DNA from: Muricea muricata
Lineage: Eukaryota > Cnidaria > Anthozoa > Malacalcyonacea > Plexauridae
Direction: 5' to 3'
DNA: 64,000 nt
NCBI GenBank assembly: GCA_963855995.1
Contig: OY979725.1
Coordinates: forward strand, 8,442,118 to 8,506,117
The notes under the pieces: generated by a model
Told to the model about the DNA's origin: nothing
Seen by the model: the letters and a program-made list of their open reading frames with translations, nothing else
Database searches by the model: none
Translations under genes and position numbers: made by a program
Part shown: positions 49,938 through 63,002 of the stretch, piece after piece
How positions within the stretch are numbered: position 1 is the first letter of the stretch
How the letters are laid out: each line of letters starts with the position of its first letter

Positions 49938-51259
49938 CTATTTTTTTCACTTGTAAAGAAAGTTTTAGGTTTTTCATTCCAGCATGTTGTTTCGCTCATT
50001 TCGATAGTTAGAGGACCGCAAACATGATTTCCGACTTGGTAAGATGTGAAATTTCGATTTAGAAGGTGTCCTTTAGCCTTGAGTTTAGCCTTCAAAACAT
50101 CATTTTAAGCTCTAAAACGTTGCCGTTATTGATTTAGACAACTTCTTTGCGCTCAAATCGCTTCCAGAACGCTTAAAAAGCGATTTTGAAGAATCTGAGA
50201 TCACTTTTTTTCACTTGCAAAGAATCTTTTAGCTTCTTCATTCAATATTTTATTTCGCTCAATTCGACAGTTAGAGCACCGCAAAGATGATTTTCGTCTT
50301 GCTAAGATCAGAAATTTCGATTTAGAAGGTGCTTTTAGTCTTGAGTTTAGCCCTCAAAAATTCATTTTAAGCTCTAAAACGATGCCGTTATTGATTTAAA
50401 CAGCTTTTTTGCGCTCAAATCGCTTCCAGAACGCTTAAAACGCGATTTTGATGATTCTGAGATCATTTTTTTTCACTTGCAAAGAAAGTTTTAGGTTTTT
50501 TATTCCAGCACGTTATTTCGTTCATTTCCGTAGTTAGAGCACCGCAAACATGATTCCCGACTTGGTATGATCAGAAATTTCGATTTAGAAGGTGTCTTTT
50601 AGTCTTGAGTTTAGCCCTCAAAACATCATTTTAAGCTCTAAAACGATGCCGTTATTGATTTAAACAGCTTTTTTGCGCTCAAATCGCTTCCAGAACGCTT
50701 AAAACGCGATTTTGATGATTCTTAGATCATTATTTTTTTCACTTGCAAAGAAAGTTTTAGGTTTTTCATTCCAGCATGCTGTTTCGCTCATTTCGATAGA
50801 GCACCGCAAACATGATTTCCGACTTGGTAAGATGTGAAATTTCGATTTAGAAGGTGTCCTTTAGCCTTCAGTTTAGCTTTCAAAACATCATTTTAAGCTC
50901 TAAAACGATGCCGTTATTGATTTAGACAGCTTTTTTGCTATCAAATTCTTCCAGAACGCTTAAAACGCGATTTTGATGATTCTGAGATCATTGTTTTTTA
51001 CTTGCAAAGAATGTTTTTGCTTTTTCATTCAACATTTAATTTCGCTCATTTCAACAGTTAGAGCACCGCAAACATGATTTTCGTCTAGGTAAGATCAGAA
51101 ATTTCGATTTAGAAGGTGCTTTTAGTCTTGAGTTTAGCACTAAAAACATCATTTTAAGCTCTAAAACGATACCGTTATTGATTTAAACAGCTTTTTTGCG
51201 CTCAAATCGCTTCCAGAACGCTTAAAACGCGATTTTGATGATTCTGAGATCATTTTTTT

Positions 51260-54200
51260 TCACTTGCAAAGAAAGTTTTAGGTTTTTTATATCAGCACGT
51301 TATTTCGCTCATTTCGATAGTTAGAGCACCGCAAACATGATTCCCGACTTGCTAAGATCAGAAATTTCGATTTAGAATGTGTCTTTTAGTCTTGAGTTTA
51401 GCCCTCAAAACATCATTTTGAGCTCTAATACGTTGCCGTTATTGATTTAGACAGCTTTTTGGCGCTCAAATCGCTTCCAGAACGCTTAAAAAGCGATTTT
51501 GATGATTCTGAGATCATTTTTTTTCACTTGTAAAGAAAGTTTTAGGTTTTTCATTCCAGCATGTTGTTTCGCTCGTTTCGAAAGTTAGAGCAACGCAAAC
51601 ATAATTTCCGACTTGGTAAGATGTGAAATTTCGATTTAGAAGGTGTCTTTTAGTCTTGAGTTTACCCATCAAAACATCATTTTAAGCTCTAAAACGATGC
51701 CGTTATTGATTTAGACCGCTTTTTTGCGCTCAAATCGCTTCCAGAACGCTTAAAACGCGATTTTGATGATTCTGAGATCATTATTTTTTTCACTTGCAAA
51801 GAAAGTTTTAGGTTTTTCATTCCAGCATGCTGTTACGCTCATTTCGATAGTGCACCGCAAACATGATTTCCGACTTGGTAAGATGTGAAATTTCGATTTA
51901 GAAGGTGTCCTTTAGCCTTCAGTTTAGCCTTCAAAACATCATTTTAAGCTCTAAAACGATGCCGTTATTGATTTAGACAGCTTTTTTGCTATCAAATTGC
52001 TTCCAGAACGCTTAAAACGCAATTTTGATGATGCTGAGATAACTTTTTTTACTTGCAAAGAAAGTTTTAGGTTTTTCATTCCAGCATGTTTTTTTCGCTC
52101 ATTTCGATAGTTAGAGGACCGCAAACATGATTTCCGACTTGGTAAGATCAGAAATTTTTATTTAGAAGGTGTCTTTTAGTCTTTAGTTTAGCCCTCAAAA
52201 CATCGTTTTGAGCTCTAAAACGTTGCCGTTATTCATTTAGAAAACTTCTTTGCGCTCAAATCGCTTCCAGAACGCTTAAAACGCGATTTTGATGATTCTG
52301 AGATCATTTTTTTCACTGTTAAAGAAAGTTTTAGGTTTTTAATTCCAGCATGTTTTTTCGCTCATTTCGATAGTTAGAGCACCGCAAACATGATTTCCGA
52401 CTTGGTAAGATGTGAAATTTCGATTTAGAAGGTGTCCTTTAGCCTTGAGTTTAGCCTTCAAAACATCATTTTAAGCTCTAAAACATTGCTGTTATTGATT
52501 TAGACAACTTCTTTGCGCTCAAATCGCTTCCAGAACGCTTAAAAAGCGATTTTGATGATTCTGAGATCACTTTTTTTCACTTCCAAAGAATGTTTTAGCT
52601 TCTTCATTCAACATTTTATTTCGCTCAATTCGACAGTTAGAGCACCGCAAACATGATTTTCGTCTTTCAAGGATCAGAAATTTCGATTTAGAAGGTGCTT
52701 TTAGTCTTGAGTTTAGCCCTCAAAAATTCATTTTAAGCTCTAAAACGATGCCGTTATTGATTTAGACAGCTTTTTTGCATTCAAATTGCTTCCAGAACGC
52801 TTAAAACGCGATTTTGATGATTCTGAGATCATTTTTTTTCACTTGCAAAGAAAGTTTTAGGTTTTTTATATCAGCACGTTATTTCGCTCATTTCGATAGT
52901 TAGAGCACCGCAAACATGATTCCCGACTTGCTAAGATCAGAAATTTCGATTTAGAATGTGTCTTTTAGTCTTGAGTTTAGCCCTCAAAACATCATTTTAA
53001 GCTCTAATACGTTGCCGTTATTGATTTAGACAGCTTTTTGGCGCTCAAATCGCTTTCAGAACGCTTAAAAAGCGATTTTGATGATTCTGAGATCATTTTT
53101 TTTCACTTGTAAAGAAAGTTTTAGGTTTTTCATTCCAGCATGTTGTTTCGCTCATTTCGAAAGTTAGAGCAACGCAAACATAATTTCCGACTTGGTAAGA
53201 TGTGAAATTTCGATTTAGAAGGTGTCTTTTAGTCTTGAGTTTACCCATCAAAACATCATTTTAAGCTCTAAAACGATGCCGTTATTGATTTAGACCGCTT
53301 TTTTGCGCTCAAATCGCTTCCAGAACGCTTAAAACGCGATTTTGATGATTCTGAGATCATTATTTTTTTCACTTGCAAAGAAAGTTTTAGGTTTTTCATT
53401 CCAGCATGCTGTTTCGCTCATTTCGATAGTGCACCGCAAACATGATTTCCGACTTGGTAAGATGTGAAATTTCGATTTAGAAGGTGTCCTTTAGCCTTCA
53501 GTTTAGCCTTCAAAACATCATTTTAAGCTCTAAAACGATGCCGTTATTGATTTAGACAGCTTTTTTGCTATCAAATTGCTTCCAGAACGCTTAAAACGCA
53601 ATTTTGATGATGCTGAGATAACTTTTTTTACTTGCAAAGAAAGTTTTAGGTTTTTCATTCCAGCATGTTTTTTTCGCTCATTTCGATAGTTAGAGGACCG
53701 CAAACATGATTTCCGACTTGGTAAGATCAGAAATTTTTATTTAGAAGGTGTCTTTTAGTCTTTAGTTTAGCCCTCAAAACATCGTTTTGAGCTCTAAAAC
53801 GTTGCCGTTATTCATTTAGAAAACTTCTTTGCGCTCAAATCGCTTCCAGAACGCTTAAAACGCGATTTTGATGATTCTGAGATCATTTTTTTCACTGTTA
53901 AAGAAAGTTTTAGGTTTTTAATTCCAGCATGTTTTTTCGCTCATTTCGATAGTTAGAGCACCGCAAACATGATTTCCGACTTGGTAAGATGTGAAATTTC
54001 GATTTAGAAGGTGTCCTTTAGCCTTGAGTTTAGCCTTCAAAACATCATTTTAAGCTCTAAAACATTGCTGTTATTGATTTAGACAACTTCTTTGCGCTCA
54101 CATCGCTTCCAGAACGCTTAAAAAGCGATTTTGATGATTCTGAGATCACTTTTTTTCACTTCCAAAGAATGTTTTAGCTTCTTCATTCAACATTTTATTT

Positions 54201-54810
54201 CGCTCAATTCGACAGTTAGAGCACCGCAAACATGATTTTCGTCTTTCTAGGATCAGAAATTTTGATTTAGAAGGTGCTTTTAGTCTTGAGTTTAGCCCTC
54301 AAAAATTCATTTTAAGCTCTAAAACGATGCCGTTATTGATTTAGACAGCTTTTTTGCATTCAAATTGCTTCCAGAACGCTTAAAACGCGATTTTGATGAT
54401 TCTGAGATCATTTTTTTTCACTTGCAAAGAAAGTTTTAGGTTTTTTATATCAGCACGTTTTTTCGCTCATTTCGATAGTTAGAGCACCGCAAACATGATT
54501 CCCGACTTGCTAAGATCAGAAATTTCGATTTAGAATGTGTCTTTTAGTCTTGAGTTTAGCCCTCAAAACATCATTTTAAGCTCTAATACGTTGCCGTTAT
54601 TGATTTAGACAGCTTTTTGGCGCTCAAATCGCTTCCAGAACGCTTAAAAAGCGATTTTGATGATTCTGAGATCATTTTTTTTCACTTGTAAAGAAAGTTT
54701 TAGGTTATTCATTCCAGCATGTTGTTTCGCTCATTTCGAAAGTTAGAGCAACGCAAACATAATTTCCGACTTGGTAAGATGTGAAATTTCGATTAAGAAG
54801 GTGTCTTTTA
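51260..54810 (+). repeat. 6-mer HOR, period 1579 bp (~2.3 copies)
   Basis: The variant near 52664 reads ctttcaagga, a private change, and the next copy at 54243 reads ctttctagga; they are 1579 bp apart. The tract aligns with 40.3-43.9 kb at an offset of about 10,945 bp. It ends at the tagttctgag variant near 54810. Confidence 0.85.
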
Positions 54811-55620
54811 GTTCTGAGTTTAGCCCTCAAAAAACAATTTTAAGCTCTAAAACGATGCCGTTATTGATTTAGACAGCTTTTTTGCTATCAAATTGCTTCC
54901 AGAACGCTTAAAACGCGATTTTGATGATTCTGAGATAACTTTTTTTTACTTGCAAAGAAAGTTTTAGGTTTTTCATTCCAGCATGTTGTTTCGCTCATTT
55001 CGATAGTTAGGGCACCGCAAACATGATTCTCGACTTGGTAAGATCAAAAATTTCGATTTAGAAGGTGTCTTTTAGTCTTGAGTTTACCCATCAAAACATC
55101 ATTTTAAGCTCTAAAACGATGCCGTTATAGATTTAGACAGCTTTTTTGCTATCAAATTGCTTCCAGAACGCTTAAAACGCGATTTTGATGATTCTGAGAT
55201 AACTTTTTTTACTTGCAAAGAAAGTTTTAGGTTTTTCATTCCGATCCAGCATGTTTTTGTCGCTCATTTCGATAGTTAGAGGACGGCAAACATGATTCCC
55301 GACTTGGCAAGATCAAAAAAATTTTATTTAGAAGGTGTCTTTTAGTCTTGAGTTTAGCCCTCAAAACATCATTTTAAGCTCTAATACGTTGCCGTTATTG
55401 ATTTAGACAGCTTTTTTGCGCTCAAATCGCTTCCAGGACCCTTAAAACGCGATTTTGATGATTCTGAGATCATTTTTTTTCACTTGTAAAGAAAGTTTTA
55501 GGTTTTTCATTCCAGCATGTTGTTTCGCTCATTTCGATAGTTAGAGCAACGCAAACATAATTTCCGACTTGGTAAGATGTGAAATTTCGATTTAGAAGGT
55601 GTCTTTTAGTCTTGAGTTTA

Positions 55621-58600
55621 GCCCTAAAAACATCATTTTAAGCTCTAAAACGTTCCCGTTATTGATTTAGATAGCTTTTTTCCTATCAAATTGCTTCCAG
55701 AACGCTTAAAACGCGATTTTGATCATTCTGAGATAACTTTTTTTATTTGCAAAGAAAGTTTTAGGTTTTTCATTCCAGCATGTTTTTTTCGCTCATTTCG
55801 ATAGTTAGAGGACCGCAAACATGATTTCCGACTTGGTAAGATCAGAAATTTTTATTTAGAAGGTGTCTTTTAGTCTTGAGTTTAGCCCTCAAAACATCAT
55901 TTTAAGCTCTAAAACGTTGCCGTTATTGATTTAGACAGCTTTTTTGCCATCAAATTGCTTCCAGAACGCTTAAAACGCGATTTTGATGATTCTGAGATAA
56001 CTTTTTTTACTTGCAAAGAAAGTTTTAGGTTTTTCATTCCAGCATGTTTTTTTCGCTCATTTCGATAGTTAGAGGACCGCAAACATGATTTCCGACTTGT
56101 TAAGATCAGAAATTTTTATTTAGAAGGTGTCTTTTAGTCTTGAGTTTAGCCCTTAAAACATCATTTTAAGCTCTAAAACGTTGCCGTTATTGATTTAGAC
56201 AAATTTTCTGCGCCCAAATCGCTTCCAGAACGCTTAAAAAGCGATTTTGATGATTCTGAGATCACTTTTTTTCACTTGCAAAGAATGTTTTAGCTTTTTC
56301 ATTCAACATTTTATTTCGCTCATTTCGACAGTTAGAGCACCGCAAACATGATTTTCGTCTTGGTAAGATCAGAAATTCGATTTAGAAGGTGCTTTTAGTC
56401 TTGAGTTTAGCCCTCAAAACATCATTTTAAGCTCTAAAACGATGCTGTTATTGATTTAAACAGTTTTTTGCGCTCAAATCGCTTCAAGAACGCTTAAAAC
56501 GCGATTTTGATGATTCTGAGATCATTTTTTTTCACTTGCAAAGAAAGTTTTAGGTTTTTTATTCCGACATGTTGTTTCGCTCATTTTGATAGTTAGGGCA
56601 CCGCAAAAATGATTCCCGACTTGGTAAGATCAAAAATTTCGATTTAGAAAATGTCTTTTAGTCTTGAGTTTAGCCCTCAAAACATCATTTTAAGCTCTAA
56701 AACGTTGCCGTTATTGATTTAGACAGCTTTTTTGCTATCAAATTGCTTCCAAAACGCTTAAAACGCGATTTTGATCATTCTTAGATAACTTTTTTTACTT
56801 GCAAAGAAAGTTTTAGGGTTTTCATTCCAGCATGTTTTTTTCGCTCATTTCGATAGTTAGAGGACCGCAAACATGATTTCCGACTTGGTAAGATCAGAAA
56901 TTTTTATTTAGAAGGTGTCTTTTAGTCTTGAGTTTAGCCCTCAAAACATCATTTTAAGCTCTAAAACGATGCCGTTATTGATTTAGACAACTTTTTTTTC
57001 GCTCAAATCGCTTCCAGAACGCTTAAAACGCGATTTTTATGATTCTGAGATCACTTTTTTTCACTTGCAAAGAATGTTTTAGCTTTTTCATTCAACATTT
57101 TATTTCACTCATTTCGACAGTTAGAGCACCGCAAACATGATTTTCGTCTTGGTAAGATCAGAAATTTCGATTTAGAAGGTGCTTTTAGTTTTTAGTTTAG
57201 CCCTCAAAACATCATTTTAAGCTCTAAAACGATGCTGTTATTGAATTAAACAGCTTTTTCGCTCAAATCGCTTCCAGAACCCCTAAAACACGATTTTGAT
57301 GATTCTGAGATCATTTTTTTTCACTTGCAAAGAAAGTTTTAGGTTTTTTATTCCAGCACGTTATTTCGTTCATTTCGATAGTTAGGGCACCGCAAACATG
57401 ATTCCCGACTTGGTAAGATCAAAAATTTCGATTTAGAAGGTGTCTTTTAGTCTTGAGTTTAGCCCTCAAAACATCATTTTAAGCTCTAAAACGTTGCCGT
57501 TATTGATTTAGACAGCTTTTTTGCTATCAAATTGCTTCCAGAACGCTTAAAACGCGATTTTGATCATTCTGAGATAACTTTTTTTACTTGCAAAGAAAGT
57601 TTTAGGTTTTTCATTCCAGCGTGTTTTTTTCGCTCATTTCGATAGTTAGAGGACCGCAAACATGATTTCCGACTTGTTAAGATCAGAAATTTTTATTTAG
57701 AAGGTGTCTTTTAGTCTTGAGTTTAGCCCTAAAAACATCATTTTAAGCTCTAAAACGTTCCCGTTATTGATTTAGATAGCTTTTTTCCTATCAAATTGCT
57801 TCCAGAACGCTTAAAACGCGATTTTGATCATTCTGAGATAACTTTTTTTATTTGCAAAGAAAGTTTTAGGTTTTTCATTCCAGCATGTTTTTTTCGCTCA
57901 TTTCGATAGTTAGAGGACCGCAAACATGATTTCCGACTTGGTAAGATCAGAAATTTTTATTTAGAAGGTGTCTTTTAGTCTTGAGTTTAGCCCTCAAAAC
58001 ATCATTTTAAGCTCTAAAACGTTGCCGTTATTGATTTAGACAGCTTTTTTGCCATCAAATTGCTTCCAGAACGCTTAAAACGCGATTTTGATGATTCTGA
58101 GATAACTTTTTTTACTTGCAAAGAAAGTTTTAGGTTTTTCATTCCAGCATGTTTTTTTCGCTCATTTCGATAGTTAGAGGACCGCAAACATGATTTCCGA
58201 CTTGTTAAGATCAGAAATTTTTATTTAGAAGGTGTCTTTTAGTCTTGAGTTTAGCCCTTAAAACATCATTTTAAGCTCTAAAACGTTGCCGTTATTGATT
58301 TAGACAAATTTTCTGCGCCCAAATCGCTTCCAGAACGCTTAAAAAGCGATTTTGATGATTCTGAGATCACTTTTTTTCACTTGCAAAGAATGTTTTAGCT
58401 TTTTCATTCAACATTTTATTTCGCTCATTTCGACAGTTAGAGCACCGCAAACATGATTTTCGTCTTGGTAAGATCAGAAATTCGATTTAGAAGGTGCTTT
58501 TAGTCTTGAGTTTAGCCCTCAAAACATCATTTTAAGCTCTAAAACGATGCTGTTATTGATTTAAACAGTTTTTTGCGCTCAAATCGCTTCAAGAACGCTT

Positions 58601-59830
58601 AAAACGCGATTTTGATGATTCTGAGATCATTTTTTTTCACTTGCAAAGAAAGTTTTAGGTTTTTTATTCCGACATGTTGTTTCGCTCATTTCGATAGTTA
58701 GGGCACCGCAAAAATGATTCCCGACTTGGTAAGATCAAAAATTTCGATTTAGAAAATGTCTTTTAGTCTTGAGTTTAGCCCTCAAAACATCATTTTAAGC
58801 TCTAAAACGTTGCCGTTATTGATTTAGACAGCTTTTTTGCTATCAAAATTCTTCCAAAACGCTTAAAACGCGATTTTGATCATTCTTAGATAACTTTTTT
58901 TACTTGCAAAGAAAGTTTTAGGGTTTTCATTCCAGCATGTTTTTTTCGCTCATTTCGATAGTTAGAGGACCGCAAACATGATTTCCGACTTGGTAAGATC
59001 AGAAATTTTTATTTAGAAGGTGTCTTTTAGTCTTGAGTTTAGCCCTCAAAACATCATTTTAAGCTCTAAAACGATGCCGTTATTGATTTAGACAACTTTT
59101 TTTTCGCTCAAATCGCTTCCAGAACGCTTAAAACGCGATTTTTATGATTCTGAGATCACTTTTTTTCACTTGCAAAGAATGTTTTAGCTTTTTCATTCAA
59201 CATTTTATTTCACTCATTTCGACAGTTAGAGCACCGCAAACATGATTTTCGTCTTGGTAAGATCAGAAATTTCGATTTAGAAGGTGCTTTTAGTTTTTAG
59301 TTTAGCCCTCAAAACATCATTTTAAGCTCTAAAACGATGCTGTTATTGAATTAAACAGCTTTTTCGCTCAAATCGCTTCCAGAACCCCTAAAACACGATT
59401 TTGATGATTCTGAGATCATTTTTTTTCACTTGCAAAGAAAGTTTTAGGTTTTTTATTCCAGCACGTTATTTCGCTCATTTCGATAGTTAGGGCACCGCAA
59501 ACATGATTCCCGACTTGGTAAGATCAGAAATTTCGATTTAGAAGGTGTCTTTTAGTCTTGAGTTTAGCCCTCAAAACATCATTTTAAGCTCTAAAACGTT
59601 GCCGTTATTGATTTAGACAGCTTTTTTGCTATCAAATTGCTTCCAGAACGCTTAAAACGCGATTTTGATCATTCTGAGATAACTTTTTTTACTTGCAAAG
59701 AAAGTTTTAGGTTTTTCATTCCAGCGTGTTTTTTCGCTCATTTCGATAGTTAGAGGACCGCAAACATGATTTCCGACTTGTTAAGATCAGAAATTTTTAT
59801 TTAGAAGGTGTCTTTTAGTCTTGAGTTTAG
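55621..59830 (+). repeat. Tandem 8-mer pair, period 2105 bp
   Basis: Two adjacent copies (55621-57725 and 57726-59830) start at gccctaaaaacatc. The markers aaattttctgcgccc (56201 and 58306) and ttccgacatg are 2105 bp apart, which is eight monomers. A few differences were seen: cattttgatag at about 56582 against catttcgatag, and atttcgttcatttcg at about 57363 against atttcgctcatttcg. The corresponding stretch is missing before the first insert. Confidence 0.83.
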
Positions 59831-61263
59831 CCCTTAAAACATCATTTTAAGCTCTAAAACGTTGTTGTTATTTATTTAGACATATTTTTTTCGCTCAAAT
59901 CGCTTCCAGAACGCTTAAAAAGCGATTTTGATGATTCTGAGATCACTTTTTTTCACTTGCAAAGAATGTTTTAGCTTTTTCATTCAACATTTTATTTCGC
60001 TCATTTCGACAGTTAGAGCACCGCAAACATGATTTTCGTCTTGGTAAGATCAGAAATTCGATTTAGAAGGTGCTTTTAGTCTTTAGTTTAGCCCTCAAAA
60101 CATCATTTTAAGCTCTAAAACGATGCTGTTATTGATTTAAACAGTTTTTTGCGCTCAAATCGCTTCAAGAACGCTTAAAACGCGATTTTGATGATTCTGA
60201 GATCATTTTTTTTCACTTGCAAAGAAAGTTTTAGGTTTTTTATTCCAGCATGTTGTTTCGCTCATTTCGATAGTTAGGGCACCGCAAAAATGATTCCCGA
60301 CTTGGTAAGATCAAAAATTTCGATTTAGAAAATGTCTTTTAGTCTTGAGTTTAGCCCTCAAAACATCATTTTAAGCTCTAAAACGTTGCCGTTATTGATT
60401 TAGACAGCTTTTTTGCTATCAAATTGCTTCCAAAACGCTTAAAACGCGATTTTGATCATTCTTAGATAACTTTTTTTACTTGCAAAAAAAGTTTTAGGTT
60501 TTTCATTCCAGCATGTTTTTTTCGCTCATATCGATAGTTAGAGGACAGCAAACATGATTTCCGACTTGGTAAGATCAGAAATTTTTATTTAGAAGGTGTC
60601 TTTTAGTCTTGAGTTTAGCCCTCAAAACATCATTTTAAGCTCTAAAACGATGCCGTTATTGATTTAGACAACTTTTTTTCGCTCAAATCGCTTCCAGAAC
60701 GCTTAAAACGCGATTTTTATGATTCTGAGATCACTTTTTTTCACTTGCAAAGAATGTTTTAGCTTTTTCATTCAACATTTTATTTCACTCATTTCGACAG
60801 TTAGAGCACCGCAAACATGATTTTCGTCCTGGTAAGATCAGAAATTTCGATTTAGAAGGTGCTTTTAGTCTTAAGTTTAGCCCTCAAAACATAATTTTAA
60901 GCTCTAAAACGATGCTGTTATTGATTTAAACAGCTTTTTCGCTCAAATCGCTTCCAGAACCCCTAAAACGCGATTTTGATGATTCTGAGATCATTTTTTT
61001 TTCACTTGCAAAGAAAGTTTTAGGTTTTTTATTCCAGCACGTTATTTCACTCATTTCGATAGTTAGAGGACCGCAAACATGATTCCCGACTTGGTAAGAT
61101 CAGAAATTTCGATTTAGAAGGTGTCTTTTAGTCTTGAGTTTAGCCCGCAAAACATCATTTTAAGCTCTAAAACGTTGCCGTTATTGATTTAGACAGCTTT
61201 TTAGCGCTCAAATCGCTTCCAGAACGCTTAAAACGCGATTTTGATGATTCTGAGATCATTTTT

Positions 61264-61293
61264 GTGGGTAGCCGCGCATTCGCAGCTAACCAC
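61264..61293. repeat. Left terminal inverted repeat and hairpin, copy 2
   Basis: This is the same sequence as the left end of copy 1: a 12-bp TIR, a 6-base loop and a 10/12 complementary arm. Confidence 0.75.
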
Positions 61294-61472
61294 TATGTTA
61301 TAGCCTGAAAAGTGTCCGTATGTATAAATGTCCACATCTTCGGCGAGCGTCGACTTGAAGACAATCTTTCGGGAAATGTCGTAAAGCACACGGAATCGCT
61401 GAAAAAACATTTCTTGTTTACAAGGAGCGAGCGTGGAGACTTTTTGACAAATACCATCGTGTTAAACTGAAG

Positions 61473-61759
61473 GTAAGTGCCATTTTGTCTTTGAACTAAT
61501 GAGTTTTCTTATTCCAATCGCTGATTGTGTACTCTGCTGGAATATTTTGATTTAATTTAAGAGCGTGCGAATAGAATCACACGGATCAAAATCTTATTTA
61601 TGACCGTGCGAATAGAATCACACAGTTCTTGTTTAATATTGGCGTTATACGTGTACATTGAACTGTCCGCATGTCTCATCATATTCGTATACAATCTGTA
61701 CTTATTCAGTTCGAATCGTGCCTTCATTTGTCTTTAATTTGATATTGTTTTGTTTTTAG
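61473..61759 (+). other. Candidate spliceosomal intron, copy 2
   Basis: Identical donor and acceptor context to copy 1, shifted by 13,837 bp. It carries the same caveats: consensus sites only and no coding frame across the junction. Confidence 0.3.
61564..61623 (+). repeat. Pair of 19-bp direct repeats, copy 2
   Basis: The same pair of cgtgcgaatagaatcacac repeats at 61564-61582 and 61605-61623, unchanged from copy 1. Confidence 0.8.
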
Positions 61760-62493
61760 GCTAGCTACTGCCCATCTGTATGTCAGTGTTCTTGGGAGCA
61801 TTATGTCAATCCCATATCAAATCGAGGAAAAGACCACAAAGATGAGCTTTCGATTTATTTGCCCTCAAACTTATTTGGTATTTTCATGCAGAATTATAAA
61901 ATGTTTATTGGAACTAGAGATGCCAAACATGCAACTGGCAAGTACTAAATAAGGGAAGCACCATTGAACAGCTTGACAGTTGACACATTGATACAGGACA
62001 AAGGGAGGAAAATAACAAAAATTTCTGGCAACTATTATTTGCAAATATGCTTTAGAAATTATGTGATTCAAATTACCTGATTCTCAGATTGATAAACGAT
62101 AATAAGATATAACTATTAAACCTTGCAAACGTTACAAGCTAGCATATATTCTGGATGAGTGATCTCGTACTGTTATCTCCAAACAATTAGTGGTGATACA
62201 AGGGGATTCATACCAGCTCTTTGCTTTGTTTGAAGAGTTCGCCACATCGTGTTTGCCAATAGCGAATAACTGAATGGTGCAAACAAGCTGTGCATTAATA
62301 CTAGAGCTGTGGTGTCATTCAAACCCGAAGATTTAACAACATCATGCCTGCTGTTGTTTCTTAAATCCATGTTATTGAATATAGAAAAACAAATTTACAA
62401 ATTAAAGCTGTTGTTTGACATCATATGTAATAAATAGTTTGCTTATATTAGAATAAACTAGTTAGTAGCTGATTAATTGAGCAATCTTCCATT

Positions 62494-63002
62494 CAGGGCC
62501 AGACACTTCATGAAATATTGGAGGGGGGCGAGTTCCAGGGGCGTCTTAAGATTTATATGTCCGTCCCATGGTAGGGGGATCTGGGGGCATGCTCCTACAG
62601 GAAAATTTGGAAAACTACAATCCTTGAAACACTTTTTCTAGCATTTGGGAACGGTATTTTGGAAGACATGATTTTTTCATGGATTATTCTCAACGGTAAA
62701 CGAATGTGAAAATTTGAACAGAAAGAGGGACATAAACTATTATGGAAATTTGGGCTGTATTCTCTCCATACAACAATTGTCTTCAAGTCTCGAGAGCCAA
62801 ATCTGACTTCAAGACTAAGCCCTGATGCACAATCTGGTTATATTTTATATCTAAATTGTACTGAATAATAAGTAATAATGATTCCATTTATTGAAATAAA
62901 AACTTTCGTGTGCTTCCATTTTTTAAAGCAAGCTTCAGTAAAAATTATTGGGGGGTCTTGCACCCTCCTTCACACCTCCCTCCCCCCTAGTGTCTGCCAC
63001 TG
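62494..63002. mobile_element. hAT-like MITE nested in the element, copy 2
   Basis: Same MITE as in copy 1, with the same terminal mismatches and the same imperfect 8-bp target duplication (62486-62493 and 63003-63010). The shared mismatches show it was carried along when the 13.8-kb unit duplicated. Confidence 0.8.

Larger units (their letters stand above)
47427..49939. mobile_element. Non-autonomous TIR element inserted in satellite, copy 1
   Basis: This is a 2513-bp non-satellite segment splitting one monomer within its T-run. The left end gtgggtagccgc (47427-47438) and gcggctacccac (49909-49920) are perfect 12-bp inverted repeats. The right side carries a further 19 bp ending in a small hairpin. 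The flanks read gatcattttt on the left and atttttttcac on the right. Removing the insert leaves a monomer of 269 bp, about 5-6 bp too long, consistent with a 6-bp ATTTTT target duplication, although the T-run makes this uncertain. No transposase is recognisable; the reading frames are short and unlike any family I know. The superfamily is unknown, and a Helitron is unlikely because neither end fits the TC/CTRR rule. It contains a nested MITE. Confidence 0.75.
47427..61263 (+). repeat. 13,837-bp superunit: element plus 43 monomers
   Basis: The distance between equivalent bases of the two element copies is 13,837 bp: 2513 bp of element plus 11,324 bp of satellite. The satellite to the left of both copies matches for about 2.6 kb, and that to the right matches to the window edge. 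The element is thus part of a satellite unit present at least twice in tandem. Differences seen lie in the satellite parts (gaaggtg near 46492 against gaaaatg near 60329; gacaaatt near 46039 against gacatatt near 59876), none in the element. Confidence 0.85.
49940..61263 (+). repeat. Satellite array, ~264-bp monomer (block 2)
   Basis: The same satellite resumes directly after the first non-satellite insert, in the same orientation, and runs to the second insert. It is 11,324 bp, or 43 monomers at a mean of 263.3 bp. It contains 6-mer HOR material (51.3-54.8 kb) and a tandem 8-mer pair (55.6-59.8 kb). Its last 2.6 kb (58.67-61.26 kb) closely matches the last 2.6 kb before the first insert. No gene is seen. 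Confidence 0.98.

Noticed and set aside
47427-49939. Helitron
   Set aside because: A hairpin lies near the right end, but the terminus reads ccta rather than CTRR, the left end does not begin TC, and a probable target duplication and TIRs are present.
47427-49939. LTR or non-LTR retrotransposon, or an endogenous viral copy
   Set aside because: No long direct terminal repeats, no poly(A) tail end, and no reverse transcriptase, integrase or capsid-like frame were seen.
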